DNA of 64,000 nt from CAYSPG01 sp964432885 (GTDB lineage Bacteria > Bacteroidota > Bacteroidia > AKYH767-A > OLB10): NCBI GenBank assembly GCA_964432885.1, contig CAYSPG010000002.1:1-64000 (forward strand), written 5' to 3'. The notes beneath the pieces are model-generated. The model worked only from the letters and a program-made list of their open reading frames with translations. It searched no databases and had not been told where the DNA came from. Position numbers and translations under genes: made by a program. This document shows positions 18,135-28,004 of the stretch, piece by piece; within the stretch, counting starts at the first letter, position 1, and every line of letters starts with the position of its first letter.

Positions 18135-19207
18135 CTTTTAAGTTTTTGAATTTTATTTTTCAATCTCAAAAATGGCGATTCAATTACATAATATGAAAAC
18201 AAAGCCATGCAAAAAATAAAAAGTAGATTTTGCGGAAAGCTTGTTATCCAGACAACATTACCGCATGTAAAAATTTGTTGCCACAGATAAAGGCTGTATG
18301 ATAAAATCCCAATAAAACTAATGGCTCGGAGATTTAAAAACCTATGATAGATACCGGCAGTGCCAAAAACAGAATACATCATAATAATTGCAATTAAAAA
18401 GTTTGCAACGCTGCCATGCGTAAGTCCTAAAGGAATAAAAATAAATCCAAGGTGTAAAAATTGCGCAACAGGATTAAAGTAGCGAAGCATAAACAGTAAA
18501 CCAAAACTTATCAGAGCAACTTGATTCCATCTAGAACCAATCTTTTTTATAATGTCATCTTTATAAAAAGCAAACAGGCATCCGGTTGCAATAGAGTCTA
18601 TTCTTAAAAAAAGGGTAAGTTCATTTATCCACGAAACAGGATGCACGTTTACAAAAACTCTGATTAACGGTACAAGCAAAATAATTGCAATAACAAATTT
18701 TTTTCTGATTTGAGGGGCAAAAGAAAAAATCAAAGGATACAAAATGTAAAAATGTTCCTCAATACTTAGCGACCAGGCATGAGATGTAAACCAATCTAAA
18801 TTCCAGTTAAAATATTTGGTGTAGGTAATTGCAGTAAACCATGATGGGTAACTAATTTTAATTACATCTGCCAGGTGCAGAATTGCGTATACGCTAAGCA
18901 AAAAATAATAAGCCGGAAAAATCCGGAGCGTTCTGCGAGCATAAAAATTAAACAAGGAAATTTTTCCATTTTGATTTTCTTCTCGTAATAAAAGTGTGGT
19001 TATTAAAAAACCTGATATAACAAAAAATACATTTACACCCATGTGTCCGTCTTCAAGAAATAAAAGCAACGGGCGCAAAAACCAATAGGCCATCAATGAA
19101 TCAAAAATGTGATAGTTTAAATTCAAATGATGAATTATCACCAACAATATACTAATTGCCCTTAAGCCATTTAAGCCTGGTAATTTAAAACTTTCAGATG
19201 TGCTCAT
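18131..19207 (-). CDS. Acyltransferase family 3 (OafA/YrhL-like) membrane protein
   Basis: A 358-residue integral membrane protein with about ten hydrophobic helices. The N-terminal LNGLRAISILLVIIHH carries the R and H residues conserved in family-3 acyltransferases, followed by GVNVFFVISGFLIT and ARRTLRIFPAYY. The SLSIEEHFYILYP motif is also typical. These enzymes move acetyl or other acyl groups across the inner membrane onto sugars, LPS or lipids. It is convergent with the PPTase with a 4-bp overlap. Possible involvement with the NRPS product is only positional inference; surface glycan modification is equally likely. Confidence 0.88.
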   Translation of the reverse strand: MSTSESFKLPGLNGLRAISILLVIIHHLNLNYHIFDSLMAYWFLRPLLLFLEDGHMGVNVFFVISGFLITTLLLREENQNGKISLFNFYARRTLRIFPAYYFLLSVYAILHLADVIKISYPSWFTAITYTKYFNWNLDWFTSHAWSLSIEEHFYILYPLIFSFAPQIRKKFVIAIILLVPLIRVFVNVHPVSWINELTLFLRIDSIATGCLFAFYKDDIIKKIGSRWNQVALISFGLLFMLRYFNPVAQFLHLGFIFIPLGLTHGSVANFLIAIIMMYSVFGTAGIYHRFLNLRAISFIGILSYSLYLWQQIFTCGNVVWITSFPQNLLFIFCMALFSYYVIESPFLRLKNKIQKLKS

Positions 19208-19293
19208 TATGCAAATTCAAAAACAGGTTAGCCTGTATAGAATTTGTTAAACGAATGTTTTGTAAAAGAGTTGTTGTATCAGATGTAAAACTG

Positions 19294-20769
19294 TTAATGC
19301 GAAACAGCAAATTTTACAACCTGGCTTTTTATTTTGTTTTTAATCCGTATAAAATAAATGCCACGAGGTAAACCACTCACATCAATTTGCTTTTGAAAAG
19401 AGCTTGAGTAAACAATCTTACCTGCAATATCTGAAATAGCAATGCTGCAACTTTCATCGGCATTTACATAAATAAAATTTGAAGCAGGATTTGAAAAAAC
19501 AAGACCCCCATTGATATTGGCAACATAATTAACAGACAGTGCCTGATTATATCCCCACTTACAAACAAAAACATCACTTGGGTAACCTCCACCGGTATTG
19601 GGATTTAAAAGCATAAACTGGTTGTTGAACTCCAGGGTATCGTTTGTATAAATAGATGCAATATAAAAACAGGAATCGTAACAAATTAAATCGGTGTGGA
19701 GTGGGAAACCTGAAATCTGAGTCATGAGTGTATCCTGCCATACTATATTAAAAGCAGCATCGTAACGGTAAATATAAAATCGGGTAAAGGCTTCTACAAT
19801 CAATGTACTGTTTCCTGAATTATCTACGCTGTAATCCACACCCGGAAAAAAAGCTATGGCCATAGGGCCATCAATTGTATTTAGTATTTGTCCACTCAAA
19901 TCGGTTTTGATAATTTTTACAGTATCGTTGTTATTTGTAAAATCAACAAAAGCCCAGTACAAACTTTGTCCATCGCTGCCAAGTTCATTGTTGTGGTCAA
20001 AGGTTATGTAATTGCGTGTAATAAGCCATTGCGCATTAAAGGAGCTATCATATTTAACCAAAAAATTTTGATACGATTGGGTTGGGTTGGGAGTAAGGTT
20101 GTCAAAGGTGGCAAGATTTCCGCACGTGCCGCTGAGATAAACATTTCCTGATGCATCGGAACGTATATGCGAAAAAGTTCTGTTCTCGAAAGTTGTTGGC
20201 AATTCGGTTTGAATAATGTTACCCATAGAATTTAGCTTGTGAAAAGCACAAAAAGCATTGCCCAAATACAACTCTGATGTAAGATACATCAACCCTGTTT
20301 GAGCAATAAACAAATCAACAGGTTCAAATGTGTTGTTACCAGGATTAATAGTATGTGCCCATTGAACACTGCCGGCAGTATCACATTCAAAAATAAAACC
20401 GGTGTTTACTCCCGTAATTCCGGTTAATGAAATACCGTCAATTAAAATGGTTCCCTGAAAATATCCCACAACCACTGGGTGGCCTGTAGCATTTAATTCA
20501 AAATCGGCAATGGTAACATTTCCATTTATCTGTTTTTGCCAAATGATTTGCTGATTCGCATCGCGTTTTTCAAATTGAGAATAAAGGCGTATGGTAATAG
20601 AATCGGAATAGGTGGCAAGGTAGATTTCGCCAAAAGAACTTTGCCGTACACTCACTGCTTGTGAGCGTTCGGCCTTAGCGGTGGTTAATCCCCATAGGTA
20701 ACTTTGAGCATACAAAGTGTTAGCCGATATGCACCATAAAATAATTGATACGAGTAAATTTTTTGTCAT
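19294..20769 (-). CDS. Secreted beta-propeller-like protein with T9SS sorting domain
   Basis: A 491-residue exported protein with signal peptide ending YAQ at about residue 22. The body repeats a pattern of about 45-50 residues built on phrases like GNVYLSG, FLVKYDSSFNAQW and KLNSMGNI. It resembles SBBP/beta-propeller repeats in surface proteins of this phylum. The C-terminal 70 residues are a T9SS type A domain (VFSNPASNFIYV...DIAGKIVY...LPRGIYFIRI...VVKFAVSH). A well-spaced promoter lies just upstream. Function unknown; probably a surface or secreted protein. Confidence 0.75.
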   Translation of the reverse strand: MTKNLLVSIILWCISANTLYAQSYLWGLTTAKAERSQAVSVRQSSFGEIYLATYSDSITIRLYSQFEKRDANQQIIWQKQINGNVTIADFELNATGHPVVVGYFQGTILIDGISLTGITGVNTGFIFECDTAGSVQWAHTINPGNNTFEPVDLFIAQTGLMYLTSELYLGNAFCAFHKLNSMGNIIQTELPTTFENRTFSHIRSDASGNVYLSGTCGNLATFDNLTPNPTQSYQNFLVKYDSSFNAQWLITRNYITFDHNNELGSDGQSLYWAFVDFTNNNDTVKIIKTDLSGQILNTIDGPMAIAFFPGVDYSVDNSGNSTLIVEAFTRFYIYRYDAAFNIVWQDTLMTQISGFPLHTDLICYDSCFYIASIYTNDTLEFNNQFMLLNPNTGGGYPSDVFVCKWGYNQALSVNYVANINGGLVFSNPASNFIYVNADESCSIAISDIAGKIVYSSSFQKQIDVSGLPRGIYFIRIKNKIKSQVVKFAVSH

Positions 20770-20786
20770 GGTATTTTGATTTTGAA

Positions 20787-20816
20787 CAAATCTATAAGAA
20801 ACGACATGTTTTCAAA
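20787..20816 (-). promoter_or_regulatory. Bacteroidota-type promoter (TTTG-18-TAGATTTG)
   Basis: On the minus strand a -33 TTTG (20813-20816) is followed after 18 nt by TAGATTTG (20787-20794), which matches the -7 consensus TAnnTTTG. Transcription would start just before the ATG at 20769, giving a very short leader for the T9SS cargo gene. Confidence 0.55.
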
Positions 20817-20896
20817 AGTCGCTTATTCTTAATGGGGTTATTAAGGTGTTGATTGGAAAAATTTTTAGTAATGAAAGCAAAAGAAAAGGGATAATT

Positions 20897-21688
20897 TTAT
20901 TTTCCACCGGTATCAAATCCTGCCCTCACAAAACTTCTTGCATTTGGAAACTCTTTTTCAACAGCATTTCGCAATGCGTTAAGTTGAGATAAAATATCAA
21001 CCATCTCATCAGCAAGTTCAGCAAACAGGTTTAAAAGTTTTTCCCATGCGTCAATGGTACTATCCATTGCAAGCAGCGAAACTTTACATGAGCCATTGCT
21101 GTCGAGCGGATAATCTGCAGCATCTGCATCATCCTTTTCATCATGCCGGCTGCTAAGCGCCCGTATTAATTTTACTTCCATAAAAAACATGTACCAGTTA
21201 ATTACCTCAAAACAATCTTTAATTACGATGGCATCGTGTTCAATTTGTTTTTGGTTCATGCCAATGTCAATCATTTGATTCAGTTCTTTTTCCTTGTTTT
21301 CAAAAACGTCTGCATGTTTATCAAAAAATGCGCGTGCGTTTTGCTGATAATTGTGTGCTTGCCTGGCAAGTTCATGTTCGTGCCAGTCAATTTCTTCTTC
21401 AGGATTTGCTTCTGCTTCGGCCAGTGCTTCGGCTTTAAAAGTTTCATAATCTATGCCTTGTTCTTCCATTGTTTCAGCAAGCATTTCATGAATGTCTGAA
21501 AATGTTTCCTGCAACTCTTCCATCCAGCTATCATCATTGTGCGGTTTTATTTTTTCGCGTGCTGCCACACGACAATGGTCGCTCATAATACAACGTTCAC
21601 ACCAGCGGTCGCAGTAATTATGCACACCGCTAATAAAATTACCCTCCATCGAAAGGTACTCGTCAATTTTTGATTTCTTTTTTTTCAT
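20897..21688 (-). CDS. Unknown protein with N-terminal Cys cluster
   Basis: A 263-residue soluble, acidic protein that I do not recognise. The N-terminus has a cysteine cluster C26-x3-C30-x2-C33-x5-C39 (NYCDRWCERC, MSDHC), which could bind zinc or an iron-sulfur cluster. The rest is predicted mostly helical, with a Glu-rich stretch at about 70-100 and probable amphipathic helices to the end. There is no signal peptide. The gene stands alone. A 12-bp inverted repeat lies 35 nt upstream of the ATG and may be part of its control region. Confidence 0.7.
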   Translation of the reverse strand: MKKKKSKIDEYLSMEGNFISGVHNYCDRWCERCIMSDHCRVAAREKIKPHNDDSWMEELQETFSDIHEMLAETMEEQGIDYETFKAEALAEAEANPEEEIDWHEHELARQAHNYQQNARAFFDKHADVFENKEKELNQMIDIGMNQKQIEHDAIVIKDCFEVINWYMFFMEVKLIRALSSRHDEKDDADAADYPLDSNGSCKVSLLAMDSTIDAWEKLLNLFAELADEMVDILSQLNALRNAVEKEFPNARSFVRAGFDTGGK

Positions 21689-22029
21689 CTGTATAATTTT
21701 TTAAACTCTGATGGCCAGATGGAATGCCCATGATGATATATTTATTCCGGTTGGTGATTTTTGAATCATGGGCATTTCATGTATCAAATCTATACGTTTT
21801 ATCATACCAAAGATCATTTACTTAAATGGTTTTGCTTCCTCTTACTCTACGCTATCGTTTTTGTTCAAAAACCAGTTTTACCGCATCCGCCACCCCCTAC
21901 TTTTTACGTTACATCATGATAAAGAGGCAGTTAAATTTCAACAAACACACTTAATAATTTTACATAATACCTTAATCGAACGCAGTGCTTTATTGGTTAT
22001 TTTAGCGCGAAATTTGAAAAAAAGCAACA
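21689..22029. other. Divergent intergenic region
   Basis: A 341-bp region between the unknown Cys-cluster gene (minus) and the desaturase gene (plus). It holds the inverted repeat at 21723-21776 and AT-rich sequence. No credible gene is present; a 93-codon open frame overlapping the desaturase start has no protein-like features. Promoters for both genes are expected here, but no clean TTTG/TAnnTTTG pair was found. Confidence 0.6.
21723..21776. repeat. 12-bp perfect inverted repeat with 30-nt loop
   Basis: AATGCCCATGAT (21723-21734) is the exact reverse complement of 21765-21776. It lies 35 nt before the minus-strand gene's ATG. The long loop makes a simple terminator unlikely. An operator for a dimeric regulator or a leader-RNA structure is possible. 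Confidence 0.75.
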
Positions 22030-23103
22030 ATGTCAACCGTAAAATTTAACAACAAGGACGCTGTTTTTTTTAATTCGTTAAAAGAGCGTATTGCCAATTA
22101 TTTTGAGGAAAAAAAAATTAACCAGACAGGGAATTTCAAACTCTACTCTAAAACTATAATTCTTGTTTCGGCACTTGCGTTTTTATATGTGTTCCTTATT
22201 TTCTTTACTCCTGAATCGGGATGGCTTAGCGTTGGGCTATGCGCTGTTATGGGTATTGTAATTTCTGCCATTGGTTTTAATGTAATGCACGATGGCGCCC
22301 ATGGCAGTTATAGCACCCGCAAATGGGTTAATGAAAGCATGGCTCACTCCTTAAATATGCTAGGGGGCATTTCATTTTTATGGAAACAAAAGCACAATAT
22401 CAATCATCACTCGTATACCAATGTAGAGGGTATGGATGATGACATAGACATTAAACCATTTATACGCATACACGAAGGTCAAAAGAGATATTGGTTTCAT
22501 CGTTATCAACACATATATAGTTTTTTGCTTTATGGGGTAATGTATTTTTTTTGGGTATTTTACCAGGACTTTAAAAAATATTTTTCAGGAAAAATTACAA
22601 CAAATACAAAGTTGCAACCACTTAGTGCATGGGATCATTTAATTTTTTGGGTAACAAAGCTCACTTATGTATTTGTGTTTTTATTGATACCCGTATATTT
22701 TGTAGGGCTTGCTGATTTGTTAATTGGTTATGCAATAATGATGTTTACCACAGGTTTATTTATCTCTGTAGTTTTTCAGCTTGCACACATTGTTGAGCAC
22801 ATGGATTTTGTAACGCCTGATGCTGACAATACGCGCATTGAAAACGAATGGGCAGTACACCAGATTAAAACCACCACCAACTTTGCAACTCAAAACAAAT
22901 TTGTAAGTTGGATGCTTGGCGGTTTGAATTTTCAGGTTGAGCATCATCTTTTCCCTCGTATTAGTCACATTCATTATCCTGCTATCAGCAAAATTGTAAA
23001 GCAAACCTGCCGTGAGTTTAATGTGCCTTACAGCGAGTTTCCAACTGTACGCAGTGCGGTGTGGTCCCATATTGTATATTTAAAAAAAGTAGGGCGTAAA
23101 TAA
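22030..23103 (+). CDS. Membrane fatty acid desaturase (acyl-CoA/acyl-lipid type)
   Basis: A 357-residue integral membrane di-iron desaturase. The three histidine boxes are H87DGAH91, H122NINHH127 and Q302VEHH306. The QxxHH third box and the HxxxHH second box place it with the linoleoyl-CoA/front-end desaturase branch. No cytochrome b5 domain is fused. Four or more hydrophobic helices sit between the boxes. It introduces a double bond in membrane acyl chains, and cold or fluidity response would be a usual role. It is monocistronic, ending at a strong terminator. Confidence 0.92.
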   Translation: MSTVKFNNKDAVFFNSLKERIANYFEEKKINQTGNFKLYSKTIILVSALAFLYVFLIFFTPESGWLSVGLCAVMGIVISAIGFNVMHDGAHGSYSTRKWVNESMAHSLNMLGGISFLWKQKHNINHHSYTNVEGMDDDIDIKPFIRIHEGQKRYWFHRYQHIYSFLLYGVMYFFWVFYQDFKKYFSGKITTNTKLQPLSAWDHLIFWVTKLTYVFVFLLIPVYFVGLADLLIGYAIMMFTTGLFISVVFQLAHIVEHMDFVTPDADNTRIENEWAVHQIKTTTNFATQNKFVSWMLGGLNFQVEHHLFPRISHIHYPAISKIVKQTCREFNVPYSEFPTVRSAVWSHIVYLKKVGRK

Positions 23104-23123
23104 AAGTCCAACGTAGATTATCG

Positions 23124-23160
23124 AAACCCCGACCGTATATATCACGGTCGGGGTTTTATT
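23124..23160 (+). terminator. Rho-independent terminator after the desaturase
   Basis: A perfect 13-bp stem AAACCCCGACCGT (23124-23136) / ACGGTCGGGGTTT (23144-23156) with a 7-nt loop, followed by TTTATTTTA. It lies 20 nt after the stop codon. Confidence 0.93.
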
Positions 23161-23215
23161 TTATAAAACGTTAATTACTTGACATACGCTACCTAAATCT
23201 TATTGCACCGTTTTT

Positions 23216-23223
23216 TACATTTG
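23216..23223 (+). promoter_or_regulatory. Candidate -7 box TACATTTG
   Basis: Exact match to TAnnTTTG, 18 nt before the ATG at 23242. It supports that start over an upstream in-frame ATG at 23203, which would lie ahead of the transcription start. No well-spaced -33 TTTG is visible. Confidence 0.4.
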
Positions 23224-23241
23224 CCCGTAACCACCAACATT

Positions 23242-26200
23242 ATGCGTAAAATTTATTTTCCTGTTATTGTTTTTTTATTTGCAGCCAATACAATTGTTGC
23301 ACAAAGCATAAAAAGTTTTAGCACCGAGCCGGCTGCGTTTTTAAAAGACCTTGAATCGTGCTTTGCCGAAACCAATAAAAAAGAAGCCGAAAAAATTGTA
23401 GAAGCATTTGCTCCTGTGTTTAACACCAAGTTTAGTGCAGCCCAGCAACAAACCGTAATGGCCACATCAAACAACATGCTGAAAAAACGCATGAAAGGTT
23501 TTCCTGATTTCGTAAACTATGTGCAAGCGCTTACTGCATTTGCCGGTAGCGGACAAAACGAAGCAACCTTTACAGCATGGCACAACACGCTTGACAAGGC
23601 AATGGGAAAAATAAACGTGCGAAGAATTGGTGATTACATGGAAATATGTAATTTGCTTTTTACCACAAACACATTGTACGAATCCTCATCTGTGCGATGG
23701 GCAAGTGATAATAGCAAATACAGTTTTGAATTTGACTCATTACCAAAAATTGTTTTTCCGGCTTTGTCGCTAACATGTTATGCAAAAAACGACAGTTCGG
23801 TTATTGAAACCACCAAAGGTTTTTATTATCCAAACAACTTATTGTTTTACGGCTTTGGCGGAAAAGTAAATTTTACAAGAGGTGGAATAGCCTCCTCAGA
23901 GGCTTATGGCGAATTAAAAAAATATGCTATCAACCTAAAAGGTGCTGAGTACGGAATGGACAGCGTAACTTTTTTTTATAAAAAATATTTTACCGAATCG
24001 CTAAAAGGAAGATACCTTGACAAACTGCTTGCCAATGTTACCGACAGTACCGCATCTTATCCGCGTTTTACATCGTATGCCACCAACCTTGCCATAAAAG
24101 ATTTAATAAAGGATGCCGATTACAAAGGCGGATTTTCATTGCAGGGAAGCAAAATGGTAGGCAGCGGCTCGCGGGCGCAGGATGCAAGTATCACTTTTAA
24201 CCGCGAAGGAAAAAAGCAGCTTACTATGTTATCAAAAGGTTTTGTGATAAAGCCTGACAGGATAGTTTCGGTAAATGCTGCTGCTATTATTTTTTTTGAT
24301 AAAGATTCTATTTACCATCCGGGCGTTGAATTCAAATACATTTATAAAGACAAAAAACTTACGCTTATTAAAAATGATCAAACAGCGGTTAACAGTCCTT
24401 ACTATGATTCTTATCACAAAATGGATTTGGACTTTGAAGAACTTAACTGGAAAATTACCGACCCGCTGATGGAATTAAAAATGGTAACCGGTGCAGGCGA
24501 AAGCAAATTAAAATTTGAATCAGTAAATTTTTTCAGCCGGCAGCGATTTGAAAAAATACAAGGACTTAGCGAAACGCATCCGCTGTTTACTATCAAACAA
24601 TTTTGCGAAAAAAACAGCACGCGTGTAATACAAACGCCCGACCTTGCCCGCGATATGAAATTAAACGAAAACCAGGTGCGCAATTTATTGATTGGACTTT
24701 CGTCATTAGGCTTTGTGGCGTATGATGCCGATAACGATAAAGCCATTGTAAAGGACAAAGTGTATTATTATTTGAATGCACGAACCGGAAAAGTTGATTA
24801 TGATGAAATACGGATTGAATCGTTGATATCGGGCAAGCCAAATGCTTTGCTAAATCTTTTAAATTTTGATATTGACATGGAAGGCGTGTCACGTGTTTTG
24901 TTAAGCGACTCGCAGGAAGTTTACATTGTACCAACAGAGCAAAAACTGACGCTGAAGAAAAACCGCGACATGCATTTTGGCGGGCGCGTTCATGCAGGGC
25001 GGCTTGATTTTTTTGGTAAAGAGTTTATTTTTAAGTACGAAGATTTTAAAGTGGATTTAAAAACGGTTGACTCACTGCGCTTTAAAGTTCCCAGCGATAC
25101 ATTAAATACACAAGGCATTTATCCGCTTATTTCAATACGAAGTGTGTTGCAGCAATTAAATGGCGAACTTACTATTGACCATCCCTCAAACAAATCGGGC
25201 TACATACCCAACAATGATTTCCCCATTTTTAATTGCACAAAAAAATCATTTATCTATTACGATTACGCATACATATTTAACAAAGTGTATAACCGTGACG
25301 TTTTTTATTACCACCTCGACCCGTTTACCATTGACAGTTTAAATTCATTGCGCAAAGAAGGTTTGGTGTTTGAAGGCGACATGGTTTCGGCAGGAATTTT
25401 TCCCACTTTCAGGCAAACACTTACAGTTCAACCCGATTATTCATTGGGCTTTGTTATGAATACACCACCCGAAGGTTTTGTGGCTTATGGCGGAAAAGGA
25501 AAATACTTTAGCGAAGTTAGCTTAAGCCACAATGGATTTTTAGGAAAAGGAGATATCGAATACCTTACTTCAACCACATCATCAAACGATATTACTTTTT
25601 TTCCTGACAGCACACATGCGCATGGGCAAAAGTTTGTGATAAAAGAAGAAACTGTGCAAGGCACAAAGTTTCCTGATATAAAAGGCGAAGATGTTTTTGT
25701 TAACTGGCAACCAAAGGCCGACAAGATGTACATATTTAAGAAAACAAAAAACTTTGCTATGTACAATGCCACTGCAACACTTGACGGCAATTTGCTGCTT
25801 AAACCATCGGGCATTACTGCCAACGGAACCATTACGTACGATCAGTCATCGCTTTACTCAACCAACATAAAAGTTAAAGACCATTCTTACACAGCCGACA
25901 CAGCCGACTTTAATCTTAAATCAAACATTGAAAACATTCTTGCGCTTGAAACAAAAAATGTAAAAGCAAATTTGGATTTGGAAAAACGCGTGGGCGAATT
26001 CAGCAGCAATACCAATAATGCAAACGTAACGTTTCCTATAAACCAATACGTTTCCAATATTCAAAACTTTAAATGGTTTATGGATAAAGACGAAATGGAA
26101 TTTGGAAGCGACAATGCTGCTATGAACATCCGCGAAAGCGAATTTATTTCCATACATCCCGACCAGGACTCGCTGCGGTTTACAGCACCACTTGCCACGT

Positions 26201-27717
26201 ATAACTTAAACGATTACCTGATAAAAGCATACAAGGTAAAAGAACTTTTGGTAGCCGATGCATCCATTGTGCCCGATAGCGGAAAAATTGTTGTTGAAAA
26301 AGGTGCCGTAATGCGTACGCTTGATAACAGCCGCGTGGTGGCAAATACTACCACACGTTTTCATACCATGCTAAACACAAGCATAAATGTGATGGGCCGA
26401 AAAAATTATATGGGCAATGGCGATTACGAATACTTAGACCAATCGAAAGTAAAACACTTAATACGCCTTACACAAATAGGAGTTGACACGGCAAAACAAA
26501 CTTTTGCCATTGGCGAAATTCCCGACACCACACACTTTAGCATAAGCCCCACCATACAGTATAAAGGCAAAATACGCATACAGGCTGCCAAGCAAAATTT
26601 ATATTTCAGCGGCTTTGCCATTGTAAACCATCATTGCGAAACGTTTGAGCAAAACTGGTTTGGCTTTGCATCCGACATTGACCCCAGCGGTGTAAACATT
26701 CCCATATCGGCACCGGCAAACGAAACAAACCAAAAACTTTTTTCGGGAATTTATTTTGCTGGCGACAGCACCAATATTTATCCTACATTTTTATCCCAGA
26801 AAAAAAGAAGCTCAGACGCAGAGATTATTAGTGCTGAAGGATTCTTAAAATTTGATGATGTGGCTAAAGAATATAAGATTGCAGGATTGGCTGCTGCCGC
26901 TGACGAAAAAGAAAAACCTAAAAAAGAAGAAATCAAAACCGAAGATGGCAAACCCGCACCGCGCCCTGTTAACAATGCCATAACGCTTGACGATAACAAG
27001 TGTACTTTAAAAGGCGAAGGCAAAATAAATCTTACCACCAACTTTGGGCAAATGACCGTAAACAATTACGGGCAAGTAACCTATGCTACTGCAAACGATT
27101 CAATTTACTTTGATGAAATTATGGCTGTTGATTTTATGTTTAACGAAGATGCGCTTAAAATAATGGCTGATATTATTACACAGTATCCATCGTTGCAACC
27201 AACAAATGACAGCAGGCCGGTGTACGGCACAGCCCTTACCAATATGATTGGAAAAGAAAAAGCGGATAAACTGATTACCGAAACCAGCCTGTATGGCATG
27301 ACCAAGAAAGTACCTGAGGAACTGCAGCACACACTTACACTTACCGATGTTAAATTTTACTGGAGCAAAGAGCGCACCGCTTATTACAGCAAAGGAATGA
27401 TAGGCATGGGCATAGCCGGTAAAAATTATATTGGCCGTATGATGCCCGGCAAACTTGAAATTATAAGGCGCAGAAGCGGTGATGTATTTAACCTGTATGT
27501 GGAAGTGGATGGCAGTATTTGGTTTTACTTTAACTACGCGCGTGGCGTAATGCAGGTGTACAGCAGCGAAGAGAAATTTAATTTTACCATTGAAAACATG
27601 AAACCCGAAAAGCGCATTGCATCCGAAAAAGGAAATCTGGAACCGTACCAATACATGCTGTCAACCGAGCGAAAGAAAAACGAATTTTTAAAACGATTGA
27701 AGGATCAGGGGATGTAA
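23242..27717 (+). CDS. Giant exported protein of unknown function
   Basis: A 1491-residue protein with a clear signal peptide (MRKIYFPVIVFLFAANTIVAQ). I do not recognise it as a characterised family. Residues 30-440 are mixed. Residues about 450-508 (TPDLARDMKLNENQVRNLL followed by a short hairpin) look like a winged-helix fold, which is unusual for an exported protein. From about 530 onward the chain is mostly beta, with many short repeated units of the type DSLRF, TADTADF and GNGDYEY, loosely reminiscent of OstA/LptA-like or stacked beta-repeat proteins. There is a low-complexity Lys/Glu segment near residues 1215-1240. No T9SS tail is present. It probably acts in the periplasm or at the outer membrane. 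The start is chosen from the signal peptide and the TACATTTG box. Confidence 0.8.
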   Translation: MRKIYFPVIVFLFAANTIVAQSIKSFSTEPAAFLKDLESCFAETNKKEAEKIVEAFAPVFNTKFSAAQQQTVMATSNNMLKKRMKGFPDFVNYVQALTAFAGSGQNEATFTAWHNTLDKAMGKINVRRIGDYMEICNLLFTTNTLYESSSVRWASDNSKYSFEFDSLPKIVFPALSLTCYAKNDSSVIETTKGFYYPNNLLFYGFGGKVNFTRGGIASSEAYGELKKYAINLKGAEYGMDSVTFFYKKYFTESLKGRYLDKLLANVTDSTASYPRFTSYATNLAIKDLIKDADYKGGFSLQGSKMVGSGSRAQDASITFNREGKKQLTMLSKGFVIKPDRIVSVNAAAIIFFDKDSIYHPGVEFKYIYKDKKLTLIKNDQTAVNSPYYDSYHKMDLDFEELNWKITDPLMELKMVTGAGESKLKFESVNFFSRQRFEKIQGLSETHPLFTIKQFCEKNSTRVIQTPDLARDMKLNENQVRNLLIGLSSLGFVAYDADNDKAIVKDKVYYYLNARTGKVDYDEIRIESLISGKPNALLNLLNFDIDMEGVSRVLLSDSQEVYIVPTEQKLTLKKNRDMHFGGRVHAGRLDFFGKEFIFKYEDFKVDLKTVDSLRFKVPSDTLNTQGIYPLISIRSVLQQLNGELTIDHPSNKSGYIPNNDFPIFNCTKKSFIYYDYAYIFNKVYNRDVFYYHLDPFTIDSLNSLRKEGLVFEGDMVSAGIFPTFRQTLTVQPDYSLGFVMNTPPEGFVAYGGKGKYFSEVSLSHNGFLGKGDIEYLTSTTSSNDITFFPDSTHAHGQKFVIKEETVQGTKFPDIKGEDVFVNWQPKADKMYIFKKTKNFAMYNATATLDGNLLLKPSGITANGTITYDQSSLYSTNIKVKDHSYTADTADFNLKSNIENILALETKNVKANLDLEKRVGEFSSNTNNANVTFPINQYVSNIQNFKWFMDKDEMEFGSDNAAMNIRESEFISIHPDQDSLRFTAPLATYNLNDYLIKAYKVKELLVADASIVPDSGKIVVEKGAVMRTLDNSRVVANTTTRFHTMLNTSINVMGRKNYMGNGDYEYLDQSKVKHLIRLTQIGVDTAKQTFAIGEIPDTTHFSISPTIQYKGKIRIQAAKQNLYFSGFAIVNHHCETFEQNWFGFASDIDPSGVNIPISAPANETNQKLFSGIYFAGDSTNIYPTFLSQKKRSSDAEIISAEGFLKFDDVAKEYKIAGLAAAADEKEKPKKEEIKTEDGKPAPRPVNNAITLDDNKCTLKGEGKINLTTNFGQMTVNNYGQVTYATANDSIYFDEIMAVDFMFNEDALKIMADIITQYPSLQPTNDSRPVYGTALTNMIGKEKADKLITETSLYGMTKKVPEELQHTLTLTDVKFYWSKERTAYYSKGMIGMGIAGKNYIGRMMPGKLEIIRRRSGDVFNLYVEVDGSIWFYFNYARGVMQVYSSEEKFNFTIENMKPEKRIASEKGNLEPYQYMLSTERKKNEFLKRLKDQGM

Positions 27718-28004
27718 CAGAGAAAAGTTTGAAGTTTGGTGTTTAAGGTTTTAAGTTTATAAAAAGTGTAATCGGGGTTTACAAATAAAAATAAGTAAGT
27801 GAAATTTAAACAGGCTCTTAATTAATATATCGTCAAAAAATAATCAGTGTACCATTTTTTACTGCCAAATAAACCTTGCATCCTGTTATAAAATCAAATA
27901 GCAACGTTCAAAAATATTAATAACAATCGCTCCACTTTTTTTTAGTGCAAGTCTTTTTATTAATATTTGCAAACTGTAACCAGCCAACTTTAAACCTTCA
28001 CCAC
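27718..28004. other. AT-rich intergenic region with leader-type simple repeats
   Basis: It contains AAGTTTGAAGTTTGGTGTTTAAGG (about 27726-27750), the reverse-type counterpart of the AAACTTCAAACCACAAAC strings found before the NRPS and rsmA genes. Beyond that it is plain AT-rich DNA. No gene is seen. Confidence 0.5.

Noticed and set aside
19294..20769. Possible link of this T9SS cargo to the NRPS locus
   Set aside because: It has its own promoter and a typical surface-protein architecture; proximity alone is not evidence.
21768..22049. 93-codon open frame upstream of and overlapping the desaturase
   Set aside because: Composition is not protein-like, it overlaps the true start in another frame, and it covers an expected promoter region.
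27100..27651. 183-codon minus-strand frame inside the giant exported protein gene
   Set aside because: It is a long shadow frame caused by codon composition of the strongly coding opposite strand.
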